Part shown: one piece after another, positions 1 through 6,008 of the stretch
Layout: each line of letters begins with the position of its first letter
Position numbering within the stretch: position 1 is the stretch's first letter
DNA from: a virus
Virus record (IMG/VR): IMGVR_UViG_3300033052_000098
Span: 1-26,471 of that record
DNA: 26,471 nucleotides
Strand: one strand, 5' to 3'
Position numbers and translations under genes: made by a program
Notes under the pieces: generated by a model
Seen by the model: the letters and a program-made list of their open reading frames with translations, nothing else
Told to the model about the DNA's origin: nothing
The model's database searches: none

Positions 1-1
1 G

Positions 2-100
2 AGCCTGGCGAACTTCCTCTGGGGGCCGGTGATCGTCTCGCCGCCGCCGCCGACGGTCCTGGTCTGGCCGACCACAGCGCAGGGGGAGGTGCGGTCATGA
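2..100 (+). CDS. 3' end of an unidentified phage protein (partial)
   Basis: The window opens inside an open frame that reads about 32 codons to a TGA at 98-100. The visible tail contains a hydrophobic stretch (NFLWGPVIV) followed by a proline run and VLVWPTTAQGEVRS. The stop overlaps the ATG of the next gene (97-99), the same coupling used along the whole operon, which is the main reason to believe the frame. Too little is visible to name a family, and the start lies outside the window. Confidence 0.4.
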   Translation, partial: SLANFLWGPVIVSPPPPTVLVWPTTAQGEVRS

Positions 101-246
101 TGATGTGGCTGGATTTGTTCCTGCAACTGTTCGTGCAGGCCCTGGCCCTGCTTCTGGCCGGAGTGACCACGATCGTCATCTGCATCGTGATCGTCTTCAT
201 CGTGGCGCGGGTCTACGCCGCAACGCCTCTGCGGAGGCGGCCATGA
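97..246 (+). CDS. Small single-span membrane protein, unknown function
   Basis: A 49-aa protein beginning with three consecutive ATG codons (97, 100, 103). The first is chosen because it overlaps the upstream stop and sits 7 nt behind a strong GGGGGAGG ribosome-binding site. Residues about 5-38 are almost entirely hydrophobic (leucine/valine/isoleucine-rich), followed by a basic tail (RR-RP), so it is probably one or two close membrane spans with a positive C-terminus. It lies in the early operon, far from the lysis genes, so a holin role is unlikely but not excluded. I recognise no family. The stop overlaps the next start (ATGA). Confidence 0.6.
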   Translation: MMMWLDLFLQLFVQALALLLAGVTTIVICIVIVFIVARVYAATPLRRRP

Positions 247-473
247 CGGGGACGGACGACCTGATCCTGCTGTTCCGCGCCCGTGTCCTGATGATCGGTC
301 GCCGCGAGGTTCTGTCGGCTTTCGAAATCCAGACCATCCGCGAGGCTGACGCCAGGGTTCGAAGCCGTCAGGGCGTGGTCAGCCCGGCCGAGCGGACGGT
401 GATCGAGGACGCGGTGGCCGCGATGTCAGCCGCCGGCTTTCAGCAAACCGACGGCTGGACTTCGCCGGCATGA
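243..473 (+). CDS. Hypothetical early protein (76 aa)
   Basis: The ATG at 243 overlaps the upstream TGA and follows a GGAGG about 10 nt earlier. The open frame extends upstream to 105, but that part lies across the membrane-protein gene and reads as a shadow. The protein is soluble-looking and probably helical, with many arginine and glutamate residues and no cysteines. Codon third positions are G/C-rich as in neighbouring genes. No family is recognised. Position in a run of tiny coupled genes just before gemA is typical of the poorly characterised accessory part of Mu-like early operons. Confidence 0.6.
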   Translation: MTGTDDLILLFRARVLMIGRREVLSAFEIQTIREADARVRSRQGVVSPAERTVIEDAVAAMSAAGFQQTDGWTSPA

Positions 474-811
474 AGCTGAGCGCCGCCCATCCTCTGGACG
501 TCCTGGAGCTGGCCTGGGGGCTGGAGATCCGGAACAGCTTCTGGACGGCCCGTCGACTGGCCGCCTGGTCCGGCCGGTCAGAGGATGAGTGGCGCGCAGC
601 GTTCGAAACCCGTTCGGCGCACTTTCCGCCGACCGAGGTGATCGACGAGCGGCTGGTCCTGGTGAGGCGGGGCGTGGCCCGCGAGATGACGGCGGCCGAC
701 CTGTCCAAACAGGTCCGGGCGCCGAGAGCCTGGTGCGCCGAGGCGGCGAGCCGGGCGGTTGGAACCCTTTTAGAGGAGACGGCCCATGAGCCGCACGCCC
801 TACGTCTCTGA
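470..811 (+). CDS. Hypothetical early protein (113 aa)
   Basis: Starts by ATGA overlap with the preceding gene and ends 26 nt inside the next one. The sequence is mainly helical in character, with a tryptophan-rich first half (DVLELAWGLEIRNSFWTARRLAAWSG) and a charged second half. No catalytic motif, signal peptide or membrane segment is visible. The GRSEDEWRAAF segment could be part of a small helical or DNA-binding fold, but that is only an impression. I cannot assign a function. Confidence 0.6.
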   Translation: MKLSAAHPLDVLELAWGLEIRNSFWTARRLAAWSGRSEDEWRAAFETRSAHFPPTEVIDERLVLVRRGVAREMTAADLSKQVRAPRAWCAEAASRAVGTLLEETAHEPHALRL

Positions 812-1067
812 CCATGCGCTGTTGCGCTGGATGGAAAGGTATCTGGAGATGGATCTGGAGGCGATCCGCGCCTCGATCCTGACGGACGACCGCCGTGCGG
901 CCATCGAGGCCGGCGCCAGCGCCATCCATTGCTGTCCCGAAAACATGATCCTGATGGTCGCCCCGTGCGGAACGGTGACGACCGCCTTCACCCGGACCAT
1001 GTCGCGGCGCCGCTCGCGCGGCCAGGAAGCCGCCCTGGGGGCGACCGCCCGGCGAGGCCGCAAGTGA
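786..1067 (+). CDS. Small conserved-looking phage protein with an SDHALLRWMER motif
   Basis: The 93-aa protein begins VSDHALLRWMER and continues with a helix-plus-strand pattern ending in a VAPCGTVTTAF motif and a strongly basic tail. This is the layout of a small protein common in alphaproteobacterial phages, with a likely RelE/BECR-like or DUF4258-like fold. The fold statement is inference from the motif order, not a match I could compute. The gene overlaps its upstream neighbour by 26 nt and shares a GTGA junction with the next gene. A toxin-like, nucleic-acid-binding or regulatory role is possible. Confidence 0.6.
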   Translation: MSRTPYVSDHALLRWMERYLEMDLEAIRASILTDDRRAAIEAGASAIHCCPENMILMVAPCGTVTTAFTRTMSRRRSRGQEAALGATARRGRK

Positions 1068-1384
1068 AGGCGCCCGCCAGCAAGACCGGCGTCTTGGAGC
1101 GGAATGTGGAGGCGATGGTCGGCCCCTACGATTCCTTCGCCAAGGCGACCTCGGTCGCCGACGGCCTGGCCGGTCGTCTGGCGGTGGCCTTGTCGCTTCG
1201 CAACATCGACCCCGCCGGAGCCGACATGCGGCTGATCGAAGCCTTTGCCGTCTGGCCTGTCCTGTGTCGGGTGATGGTGGAGCTGGAGGCCGCCTTTCCC
1301 GAGCAGGCCGGGCGGGGGCAGGCCGACGCCCGGCGCGTCCTGGACATGCTCGATCGCCGCGACCGCACGGGAGATTATGCATGA
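1064..1384 (+). CDS. Hypothetical early protein (106 aa)
   Basis: GTG at 1064 overlaps the upstream stop as GTGA. It is preferred over the longer open frame reaching back to 929, which would lie across most of the previous gene. The protein looks all-helical: a central alanine/leucine-rich block (SVADGLAGRLAVALSLRNI) is followed by an acidic/basic C-terminal helix. No cysteine pairs, membrane segments or known motif are seen. An ATG at about codon 14 is an alternative start. Confidence 0.55.
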   Translation: MKAPASKTGVLERNVEAMVGPYDSFAKATSVADGLAGRLAVALSLRNIDPAGADMRLIEAFAVWPVLCRVMVELEAAFPEQAGRGQADARRVLDMLDRRDRTGDYA

Positions 1385-1647
1385 TCCACGCCCCCTATCG
1401 CTGTGGCGGAAACCGCTCGGACCACCAGGCAGCCATGAACCGCGCCGCCGCCTTCTCGGCTCGGTCCAAGGTGAAGGTGATCACGGCCGAGACCATGGCC
1501 GGGACGATGAGTTCGATGATTGCTGTGACGGTCATCCGTCGCTCCTTCCAAAAGAAAGGATCGATGCTCGGTCATGTCCTGAAACGGCAACGCGGTCCTG
1601 TTGTGCGGTGCGGTCGCCACAACAGAACCGCGACGGCGGAAGGGTGA
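1381..1647 (+). CDS. Hypothetical early protein (88 aa), frame uncertain
   Basis: Starts by ATGA overlap at 1381. The first 45 codons have the G/C third positions expected here. From about 1500 onward codon usage becomes mixed and the base composition is lower in G+C than in neighbours. The product has a basic, Arg/Lys-rich N-terminal half, then a short hydrophobic stretch (TMSSMIAVTVI) and a basic tail. A competing frame (1377-1655) also ends by overlapping gemA but has poorer codon usage. The 3' end contains a long inverted repeat just before gemA, so this end of the gene may be regulatory DNA. No family is recognised. Confidence 0.45.
   Translation: MIHAPYRCGGNRSDHQAAMNRAAAFSARSKVKVITAETMAGTMSSMIAVTVIRRSFQKKGSMLGHVLKRQRGPVVRCGRHNRTATAEG
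1591..1632. repeat. 15-bp inverted repeat (one mismatch), 12-nt loop, upstream of gemA
   Basis: CGCGGTCCTGTTGTG at 1591-1605 pairs with CACAACAGAACCGCG at 1618-1632 with a single C-A mismatch. It ends about 20 nt before the gemA ATG and just ahead of its GGAAGGG ribosome-binding site. There is no T-run after it, so it is unlikely to be a simple terminator. It may be a protein-binding dyad or an RNA structure controlling gemA-mor. Confidence 0.6.
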
Positions 1648-1651
1648 TCGC

Positions 1652-2278
1652 ATGACCCGTCGCGCCGCTGTCGTGAAGGTCCAGATCGCTCGCAAGGAGC
1701 TGGGCCTGGACGAAGACACCTATCGCGCCATGCTCGAGCGGATCACCGGCCGAACCTCGTCGGCCGACTGCACCGACGACCAGTTGGGCGACATCCTGGA
1801 CGAGATGAAGGCCAAGGGGTGGAAGCCGAGGGTCGTAGCCGGCGGTCGCTCGGGCCGGTCCATGCGCAAGACCGCGCCCGCATCGTCGCCGGTGGCCAAG
1901 AAGGCCAGGGCGCTGTGGCTGTCGCTACATCACCTGGGCGTGGTGCGCGATTCGTCGGAATCGGCGCTGGAGGCGTTCGGCCGCCGCCAATTAGGCGTCG
2001 ATCGTCTGCACTGGGCCGACGAGAGCCAGGGTTATCGCCTGATCGAGGCGCTGAAGGCCATGGCCGAGCGCGAGGGTTGGAGCCAGGACGTGTCCGGCTA
2101 TCCGCCCAGGACCGACCTGGTGAAGGTGCTGAAGGCGGGTCTGATCCGCGCCCAAGAGAAACGCCTGGGTCGGCCCCGGTCGCCCGAAAACTACATGCGC
2201 CGTCTGCACCCGGAGTTGGACCGCGTGATCCGCGAACAGGGCGCCGAGATCCACGCCCTTCAGGCCAGGGCGGGCTGA
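1652..2278 (+). CDS. gemA: GemA-like regulatory protein (DUF1018, Mu gp16 family)
   Basis: A 208-aa protein. The N-terminal third matches the gp16/GemA pattern: short basic start, VKVQIARKELGLDEDTYRAML, then a TGRTSSADCTDDQLGDILDEMKAKGW segment. A variable linker and a second conserved block follow (KARALWLSLHHLGVVRDSSESAL, then DRLHWADESQGYRLIEALKAMAE). In Mu the family is encoded just before mor and has been linked to control of host gene expression and DNA topology; that is family knowledge. ATG 1652 follows a GGAAGGG ribosome-binding site and opens directly into the conserved block. The open frame upstream to 1601 is excluded because it covers the inverted repeat. The stop overlaps the next ATG. 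Confidence 0.9.
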   Translation: MTRRAAVVKVQIARKELGLDEDTYRAMLERITGRTSSADCTDDQLGDILDEMKAKGWKPRVVAGGRSGRSMRKTAPASSPVAKKARALWLSLHHLGVVRDSSESALEAFGRRQLGVDRLHWADESQGYRLIEALKAMAEREGWSQDVSGYPPRTDLVKVLKAGLIRAQEKRLGRPRSPENYMRRLHPELDRVIREQGAEIHALQARAG

Positions 2279-2499
2279 TGATCATGGCGGCTGCGGATCT
2301 GTTCGGATGGCAGGCGATGCGAACGGCGGAAGCCGCCGTCGCCGAGGCTCATCTGCGCCGCGCCCAGGCCGCCCGAAAGGCGTGGTTCGCCCCGCATGGC
2401 CAGCGTCGCGACCGCGAACGTCAGCTGGCCGAGGCGACGATGGAGGCCCTGAAGGCCGAGGCCGAACTGATCGCCTTGCAGCGCGAGGCTGGCCTGTGA
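2278..2499 (+). CDS. Small helical protein between gemA and mor (73 aa)
   Basis: ATG 2278 overlaps the gemA stop (TGATG), and the stop overlaps the GTG start of the Mor-like gene, so the three genes are translationally coupled. The protein is a predicted long, alanine/glutamate/arginine-rich helix (AEAAVAEAHLRRAQAARKAW, then QLAEATMEALKAEAELIALQ), probably a coiled coil. I do not recognise a family. The codon pattern and tight coupling support it as a real gene. Confidence 0.65.
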   Translation: MIMAAADLFGWQAMRTAEAAVAEAHLRRAQAARKAWFAPHGQRRDRERQLAEATMEALKAEAELIALQREAGL

Positions 2500-2876
2500 G
2501 CGCGGCCCAGCCCAACGGGTTCACCGGTCGCCTGGCCGAGATCGCCGAGGCCGCCGGCGTCGCCGCCGCCCTGCAGCTGGTCCGCGAACTGGGCGGCCGG
2601 GAAATCAAGCTGTCGGCCAAGCCCGACGGCAAGCTGGCCAGGATCGTCGGCGCCGAGGCGGCGCGCCAGATCGTCGCCGCCCTGGGCAATGAGAAGATCA
2701 CCGTGCCGATGGCCCATCTGCGCGGCCAGGGCGGACGTCGTGCGGCGGCGGCGCGGATGCTGGACGAAGGCGCTTCGATCAGTCAGGTTGCCGGCGCGGT
2801 GGACGTTCACGAACGCACCGTGTTCCGGGTCAAGGCCGAGACCCGCAAGCCGGGATCTCTGTTTCCCGAAGACTGA
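2496..2876 (+). CDS. mor: Mor/C-family transcription activator
   Basis: 126 aa. The N-terminal half resembles the Mor dimerisation domain: GVAAALQLVRELGGREIKL, then the repeat-like GAEAARQIVAALGNEKITVPM. The C-terminal half carries a helix-turn-helix (RRAAAARMLDEGASISQVAGAVDVHERTVFRVK). In Mu, Mor activates the middle promoter and C the late promoters, binding short dyads upstream of promoters lacking a good -35. Only one such gene lies in this window, directly after gemA as in Mu. The GTG start is chosen for its overlap with the preceding stop; the longer open frame back to 2307 covers that gene. A dyad directly downstream at 2892 and a second one at 10875 are its candidate sites. Confidence 0.9.
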   Translation: MSAAQPNGFTGRLAEIAEAAGVAAALQLVRELGGREIKLSAKPDGKLARIVGAEAARQIVAALGNEKITVPMAHLRGQGGRRAAAARMLDEGASISQVAGAVDVHERTVFRVKAETRKPGSLFPED

Positions 2877-2891
2877 AGGAAAAGGCCCAGG

Positions 2892-2907
2892 CCTGACAAC
2901 TGTCAGG
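2892..2907 (+). promoter_or_regulatory. Palindromic operator / activator site before the lysis operon
   Basis: CCTGACA-AC-TGTCAGG: two perfect 7-bp arms around 2 bp, 16 bp after the mor stop. A second copy of the same palindrome stands before the protease/capsid operon at 10875, and both are followed by GGGGC-N-AA. A possible -10-like CATNNTGT starts about 25 bp downstream of the arm (2932), with a near-equivalent spacing at the second site. Arrangement and spacing are those expected for a Mor/C-activated promoter lacking a -35 box. Binding by the local Mor protein is inference. Confidence 0.7.
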
Positions 2908-2948
2908 GGCTAAAGCCGATCCGCGAACCCCCATCCTGTCGATCCTAG

Positions 2949-2974
2949 ACGGCCGGCGCAAGACCGGCCGTTTC
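2949..2974 (+). terminator. Hairpin with short T-run between mor and the endolysin gene
   Basis: ACGGCCGG at 2949-2956 pairs perfectly with CCGGCCGT at 2964-2971 across a 7-nt loop and is followed by TTTC. It may end the early gemA-mor transcript. Alternatively it sits in the 5' leader of the lysis operon, if transcription starts near 2940 as the palindrome position suggests. The T-run is short, so termination may be partial. Confidence 0.5.
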
Positions 2975-2995
2975 ATCGATCGAAGGGGCGTCACA

Positions 2996-3484
2996 GTGGG
3001 CGAGATCGCACGCGGCCTGCATCCGTCATGGGCTGAAGTGGACGAGACGATGTGGCGATGGCCGCACTTCTCGGCCAAGGAGCTGTCGTGCAAATGCGGC
3101 GGTCGCTACTGCCGAGGGCAGTATTTCCACAATCCGGACTTCCTGGACGGACTTGAGGCCATTCGGGGCGACATGGGTCGGCCCCTGGTCCTGACCTCAG
3201 GCCGGCGCTGCGAACGCCACAACCGCGCCGTCGGCGGCGCCGCGCGGTCGCAACATATGATCGCCATAGCCGCCGACATCGAACTGGACGGCCATGAGCC
3301 GGTCACTCTGGCGCGTTCGGCCCTGCAGGCGGGTTTCAGGGGGATCGGCTTTGGTCGAACCTTCCTGCACGTGGACTGGCGCGCGACGCTGACGCCCTTC
3401 CACTATCCGAACGGCGAAGCCCAGTGGACCGCCCTTTGCGGCTTCGACCCGGTGGCGCGGCTCAAGAACGGCGGCCGACTGTGA
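2996..3484 (+). CDS. Endolysin, M15-type zinc peptidase (D,D-/L,D-carboxypeptidase fold)
   Basis: 162 aa. The M15A signature is clear: FSAKELSCKCGG near residue 25, then a zinc-site region with S85-x-H87 and A93-D94 in GAARSQHMIAIAADI, and the C-terminal HVDWR motif (H125, D127). H87, D94 and H125 are the likely zinc ligands, and D127 is in the usual catalytic neighbourhood. The enzyme should cut peptide bridges in the host cell wall at lysis. No signal peptide is present, so release would depend on the adjacent holin. The GTG start at 2996 follows an AAGGGG ribosome-binding site. It is the first gene of the lysis cassette, and its stop overlaps the holin start. Confidence 0.88.
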   Translation: MGEIARGLHPSWAEVDETMWRWPHFSAKELSCKCGGRYCRGQYFHNPDFLDGLEAIRGDMGRPLVLTSGRRCERHNRAVGGAARSQHMIAIAADIELDGHEPVTLARSALQAGFRGIGFGRTFLHVDWRATLTPFHYPNGEAQWTALCGFDPVARLKNGGRL

Positions 3485-3750
3485 GCGGCGTCGCGAGAGC
3501 CCCCGTCGCGCCCATGCGCAGGGGCTTCGTCAGCCTGTGGGATTTCGTGGTCCGGGCCTATCGACCGACCGCAGCCTGGATTGGGGTCATGACCATGGGG
3601 GTGCACGGCGTCGTCCTGCCGCTTCTGCCCCTGTTCGGCGTCCCGCCCGTCGCAATCGACTGGATGGGCCTGTCGGCCTTCCTGGGCGTCATCTTCGGTC
3701 CGCTGGTGGTCACCCGCACGGTCGAGAAGATCCAGGGGGTGACGTCGTGA
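3481..3750 (+). CDS. Holin (resembles the GTA/3TM-type holin family)
   Basis: 89 aa, starting at a GTG that overlaps the endolysin stop. After a basic N-terminus and WDFVVRAYRPTAAW, a hydrophobic span covers about residues 31-52. A second one (about 56-77) is followed by the short tail VTRTVEKIQGVTS. The aromatic/basic segment before the first span and the RTVEKI ending resemble small holins of alphaproteobacterial phages and gene transfer agents. Only two spans are obvious, so the exact family is uncertain. Its place between endolysin and spanins strongly supports a holin role: forming the inner-membrane lesion that frees the endolysin. Confidence 0.8.
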   Translation: MSGVARAPVAPMRRGFVSLWDFVVRAYRPTAAWIGVMTMGVHGVVLPLLPLFGVPPVAIDWMGLSAFLGVIFGPLVVTRTVEKIQGVTS

Positions 3751-4283
3751 GCCAGATCCGCATCTTCATCGCCCTGGGTCTGGCGGTCCTGACCTTGTCC
3801 GGGCTGAGCCTGGGCAAGGCGCGCGAGGAAACGCGTCTGCGCGACCGCATCGCCGGGTTGGAGGCCTGTCAGGGCGCACTGGGCAAGGCCGACCTGACGG
3901 CTTCGGCCGAATACTGCCCGCCGCCCGTGGCCGCCGCTCATGTCGCCGCGCGTCGACAGGCCGGCTGCGATCACGCCTTGCTGGCCGGGGATCTGTTTGC
4001 GCTTCGAACGATCTGTTCGACCGAGGTGAAGACCCTGTTCGCACAGCGCGAGGCCGAGAGCCGGCGCGCCGACAACCTGGCCGACATCCTGAAGACCGAA
4101 CGCGCCGAACGCGCCGCAGACATCGCCCGCGCCGAGGCGCGCGCCCGAACCGAAACCGAAAGGAAGATCCGTGCTCAAGCCGCCATTTCCAGCGCGCCCC
4201 GCGACGGCGATCTGCTTGTCCTGGATGCTGGCCTGCTGTGCCAGCTCAGGGGCGAGAGCGCCGATTGCGCCGCCGCCCCCTGA
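3747..4283 (+). CDS. i-spanin-like (Rz-type) inner-membrane lysis protein
   Basis: 178 aa from a GTG overlapping the holin stop. Residues about 4-22 form a signal-anchor span (IRIFIALGLAVLTLSGLSL). A periplasmic part with several cysteines follows, then a long charged coiled-coil region rich in E, R and A (LADILKTERAERAADIARAEARARTETERK). This is i-spanin architecture, although the protein ends with a cysteine-containing tail. The o-spanin gene starts inside its 3' end in another frame, the classic Rz/Rz1 arrangement. Together they would fuse inner and outer membranes at the last step of lysis. Confidence 0.75.
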   Translation: MSQIRIFIALGLAVLTLSGLSLGKAREETRLRDRIAGLEACQGALGKADLTASAEYCPPPVAAAHVAARRQAGCDHALLAGDLFALRTICSTEVKTLFAQREAESRRADNLADILKTERAERAADIARAEARARTETERKIRAQAAISSAPRDGDLLVLDAGLLCQLRGESADCAAAP

Positions 4284-4503
4284 ACCTGATCCCGTGGTCG
4301 AGGTCCGCTACGAAACCCGCCTGGTCTGTCCCACGGAGCTGGCCCGGCCTCTGCCCGACCGACCGCCGCCCGGCGCGGGCGCGGTGGTCGAGGCGAACGA
4401 AGCCGGCGCGATGTGGCCGGCGTCCGAGCTGGCCTTCGCCGCCTCGGTCGCGGCCCTGTTCCTGGACGCCCGGACGGCCTGTCCGCCGTCCGCTGCGCCA
4501 TAG
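4171..4503 (+). CDS. o-spanin-like (Rz1-type) lipoprotein, embedded in the i-spanin gene
   Basis: 110 aa in the +1 frame relative to the i-spanin gene, overlapping its last 113 nt. The GTG at 4171 follows AGGAAG by 4 nt. A short signal sequence ends in MLACC, where C22 or C23 would be the lipidated cysteine; the lipobox is slightly non-standard. A proline run then follows (IAPPPPEPDPV), the hallmark of Rz1 proteins. It is longer than most Rz1 proteins, with an alanine-rich C-terminal half (ELAFAASVAALFLDA). Gene overlap, signal and proline content together make the assignment good. Confidence 0.75.
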   Translation: MLKPPFPARPATAICLSWMLACCASSGARAPIAPPPPEPDPVVEVRYETRLVCPTELARPLPDRPPPGAGAVVEANEAGAMWPASELAFAASVAALFLDARTACPPSAAP

Positions 4504-4510
4504 GTGGGCG

Positions 4511-4735
4511 ATGCGGGGAGATTTCGGCGATCAGGCCGAGGCCATCGAAGCCATGCAGAGGCGCCTGGCGCTGGAGGCCGTCCAAGAGCGGGCGGACGCC
4601 ATGCGCAGCGCAGCGGCGGCCGGCGGCTGTGAAGACTGTGGCGACGACATTCCCGTCGATCGCCGAACGGCCGTGCCTGGCGCGCGCCGATGTGTGTTTT
4701 GCGAGGGGGCGCGTGAGCGCCAGGGACGACGATGA
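4511..4735 (+). CDS. TraR/DksA-type C4 zinc finger protein
   Basis: 74 aa, almost exactly the length of TraR. An acidic N-terminal helix (residues 4-31) is followed by a C4 finger with C40, C43, C61 and C64 and the typical DDIPxxRR spacing, ending in a basic ERQGRR tail. TraR-family proteins insert into the RNA polymerase secondary channel and mimic DksA plus ppGpp. By analogy this protein could shift host or phage transcription. Homologues sit at the same place, between lysis and packaging genes, in many Mu-like phages. ATG 4511 is the only sensible start, and the stop overlaps the next ATG. Confidence 0.85.
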   Translation: MRGDFGDQAEAIEAMQRRLALEAVQERADAMRSAAAAGGCEDCGDDIPVDRRTAVPGARRCVFCEGARERQGRR

Positions 4736-5139
4736 ACGGCGCAGGCAGTGGAATCATGGAAGTCCTGGCGGCGGTGGCGCTGTTGGGTCTGGGCGCGTTC
4801 TTCAAGTTCGGCTTCGACCGATGGGGCGCGCATCTGGGCTGGAGCCGCGAAGAGAGGGCCGGACAGGATCGGAAGATCGAACGCGTGGACCATGAGGCGC
4901 GCGAGTCGATCGCCCGCGTGGAACGCGAGCTCAAGAACGATCTGAACAACCAGGGCCGCAAGCTGGATCGGCTGGAGGAACGCGTCGATCACCTGCCGAC
5001 GGCCGACGACGTCCAGGAACTGGCGCGGCGCCTGGCGGACGTCGATCGCGGTCTGTCGGGCGCCGTGTCCAAGCTGGATGGGATGAGCGTCAATGTGAAG
5101 ACGATCCTGGATCATATCCTGGCGGGAGAGCGGCGGTGA
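4732..5139 (+). CDS. DUF2730-family protein (Mu gp25-like)
   Basis: 135 aa. An N-terminal membrane span (about residues 9-27, MEVLAAVALLGLGAFFKFG) is followed by a long charged coiled coil (ERVDHEARESIARVEREL, NQGRKLDRLEERVDHLPT). A second helical segment resembles the DUF2730 pattern, with DHLPTADDVQELARRLADVD as a good match to its conserved LPTxxDL segment. The family lies just before the DUF3486 gene in Mu-like phages; its function is not known. ATG 4732 overlaps the upstream stop. Confidence 0.75.
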   Translation: MNGAGSGIMEVLAAVALLGLGAFFKFGFDRWGAHLGWSREERAGQDRKIERVDHEARESIARVERELKNDLNNQGRKLDRLEERVDHLPTADDVQELARRLADVDRGLSGAVSKLDGMSVNVKTILDHILAGERR

Positions 5140-6008
5140 AGAACACGCTGGAAACGCGGCTGAGGGAAAGCCGCCGCCTGATGATTCTGCAGTTGATCAA
5201 CGCCCTGGAGGCGCGCCGGATCGACACGGGCACCCTGGCCTATGCGCTGCGCGACCTGGACATGGAGATGCCCGCCGACGTCCTTGACGGCGAACTGTCC
5301 TGGCTGGAGCGGCAGGGGCTGGTGAGCATCGACCGGCTGCCGATCGGCAAGTCCGTCGCCATAACCGCACGGGGCGACCAGCATGCGCGCGGCGTGACCG
5401 TGGAGCCGGGCGTCGCGCGTCCGGCGCTGGGTTGGACGATGGCGCGCCCGTCGTCGGTCAAGAAGCTGCCGTCCGAGGTTCGAACGAACCTGGAAGCCTG
5501 GCTGAAGGCGTTCATCGCCGGCGAACTTTCGCTGGACCAGGTCATGGAGCGGCTGGACGGCATCGCCGCCCTGCATGGCCTAGAGCCGGTGGCGATCCCG
5601 TCTCGATCTGCGGTGCACCGCTATGCGCAGAAGTTCGAGGCGGTCGTCGAGCGCATCCAACGCGCAAAGGAGTTGACCAATCTTCTGGCCGAGCAACTGG
5701 GGCCGGAGGTCGCGGACGGACGCGGCGTTCAAGTCATGGTCCAGGCGGTGCAATCTCTCACCTATGATCTGCTGGCCTCCCTGGAAGAGGGAACGGCCGT
5801 GGACCCGAAAGCGATCCACGACCTGGCCAAGGCCGCGCACCACCTGGCCGCCGCGCAGAAGACCGACGCCGACCGCGCGCTGAAGATCGAACAGGAGGTC
5901 CGCAAGAAGGCGGCGGCCTCGGCCGGGGCCGAGGCCAAGGCCATGGGACTGACCGAGGATAAGGTTCGCCAGATCGAGAAGGCGGTCCTGGGGGTGGATC
6001 GTGGCTGA
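5136..6008 (+). CDS. Winged-helix protein fused to DUF3486 (Mu gp26-gp27-like fusion; putative small terminase)
   Basis: 290 aa from a GTG overlapping the preceding stop. Residues 1-~95 look like the small winged-helix protein that precedes DUF3486 in Mu-like phages (LMILQLINALEARRIDTGTL, then ELSWLERQGLVSIDRL and a VAITARGDQHARG strand/turn). From M102 on, the sequence is a DUF3486 protein: MARPSSVKKLPSEVRTNLEA, then SRSAVHRYAQKFE. DUF3486 (Mu gp27) is commonly treated as the small terminase or terminase partner. In the relatives I know these are separate genes. Here the frame is open across the junction and no ribosome-binding site precedes the internal ATG at 5439. The gene overlaps the large terminase start by 8 nt. 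Confidence 0.8.
   Translation: MKNTLETRLRESRRLMILQLINALEARRIDTGTLAYALRDLDMEMPADVLDGELSWLERQGLVSIDRLPIGKSVAITARGDQHARGVTVEPGVARPALGWTMARPSSVKKLPSEVRTNLEAWLKAFIAGELSLDQVMERLDGIAALHGLEPVAIPSRSAVHRYAQKFEAVVERIQRAKELTNLLAEQLGPEVADGRGVQVMVQAVQSLTYDLLASLEEGTAVDPKAIHDLAKAAHHLAAAQKTDADRALKIEQEVRKKAAASAGAEAKAMGLTEDKVRQIEKAVLGVDRG

Noticed and set aside
1377-1655. Alternative ORF overlapping gemA in another frame
   Set aside because: Codon third positions are much poorer in G/C than in the 1381-1647 frame for the first half, and its ATG has no ribosome-binding site; the overlap with gemA may be chance.
5439-6008. Separate DUF3486 gene starting at the internal ATG
   Set aside because: The frame is open across the junction, no ribosome-binding site precedes 5439, and there is no stop or overlap as at every other gene boundary here. 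Still possible as a secondary product.
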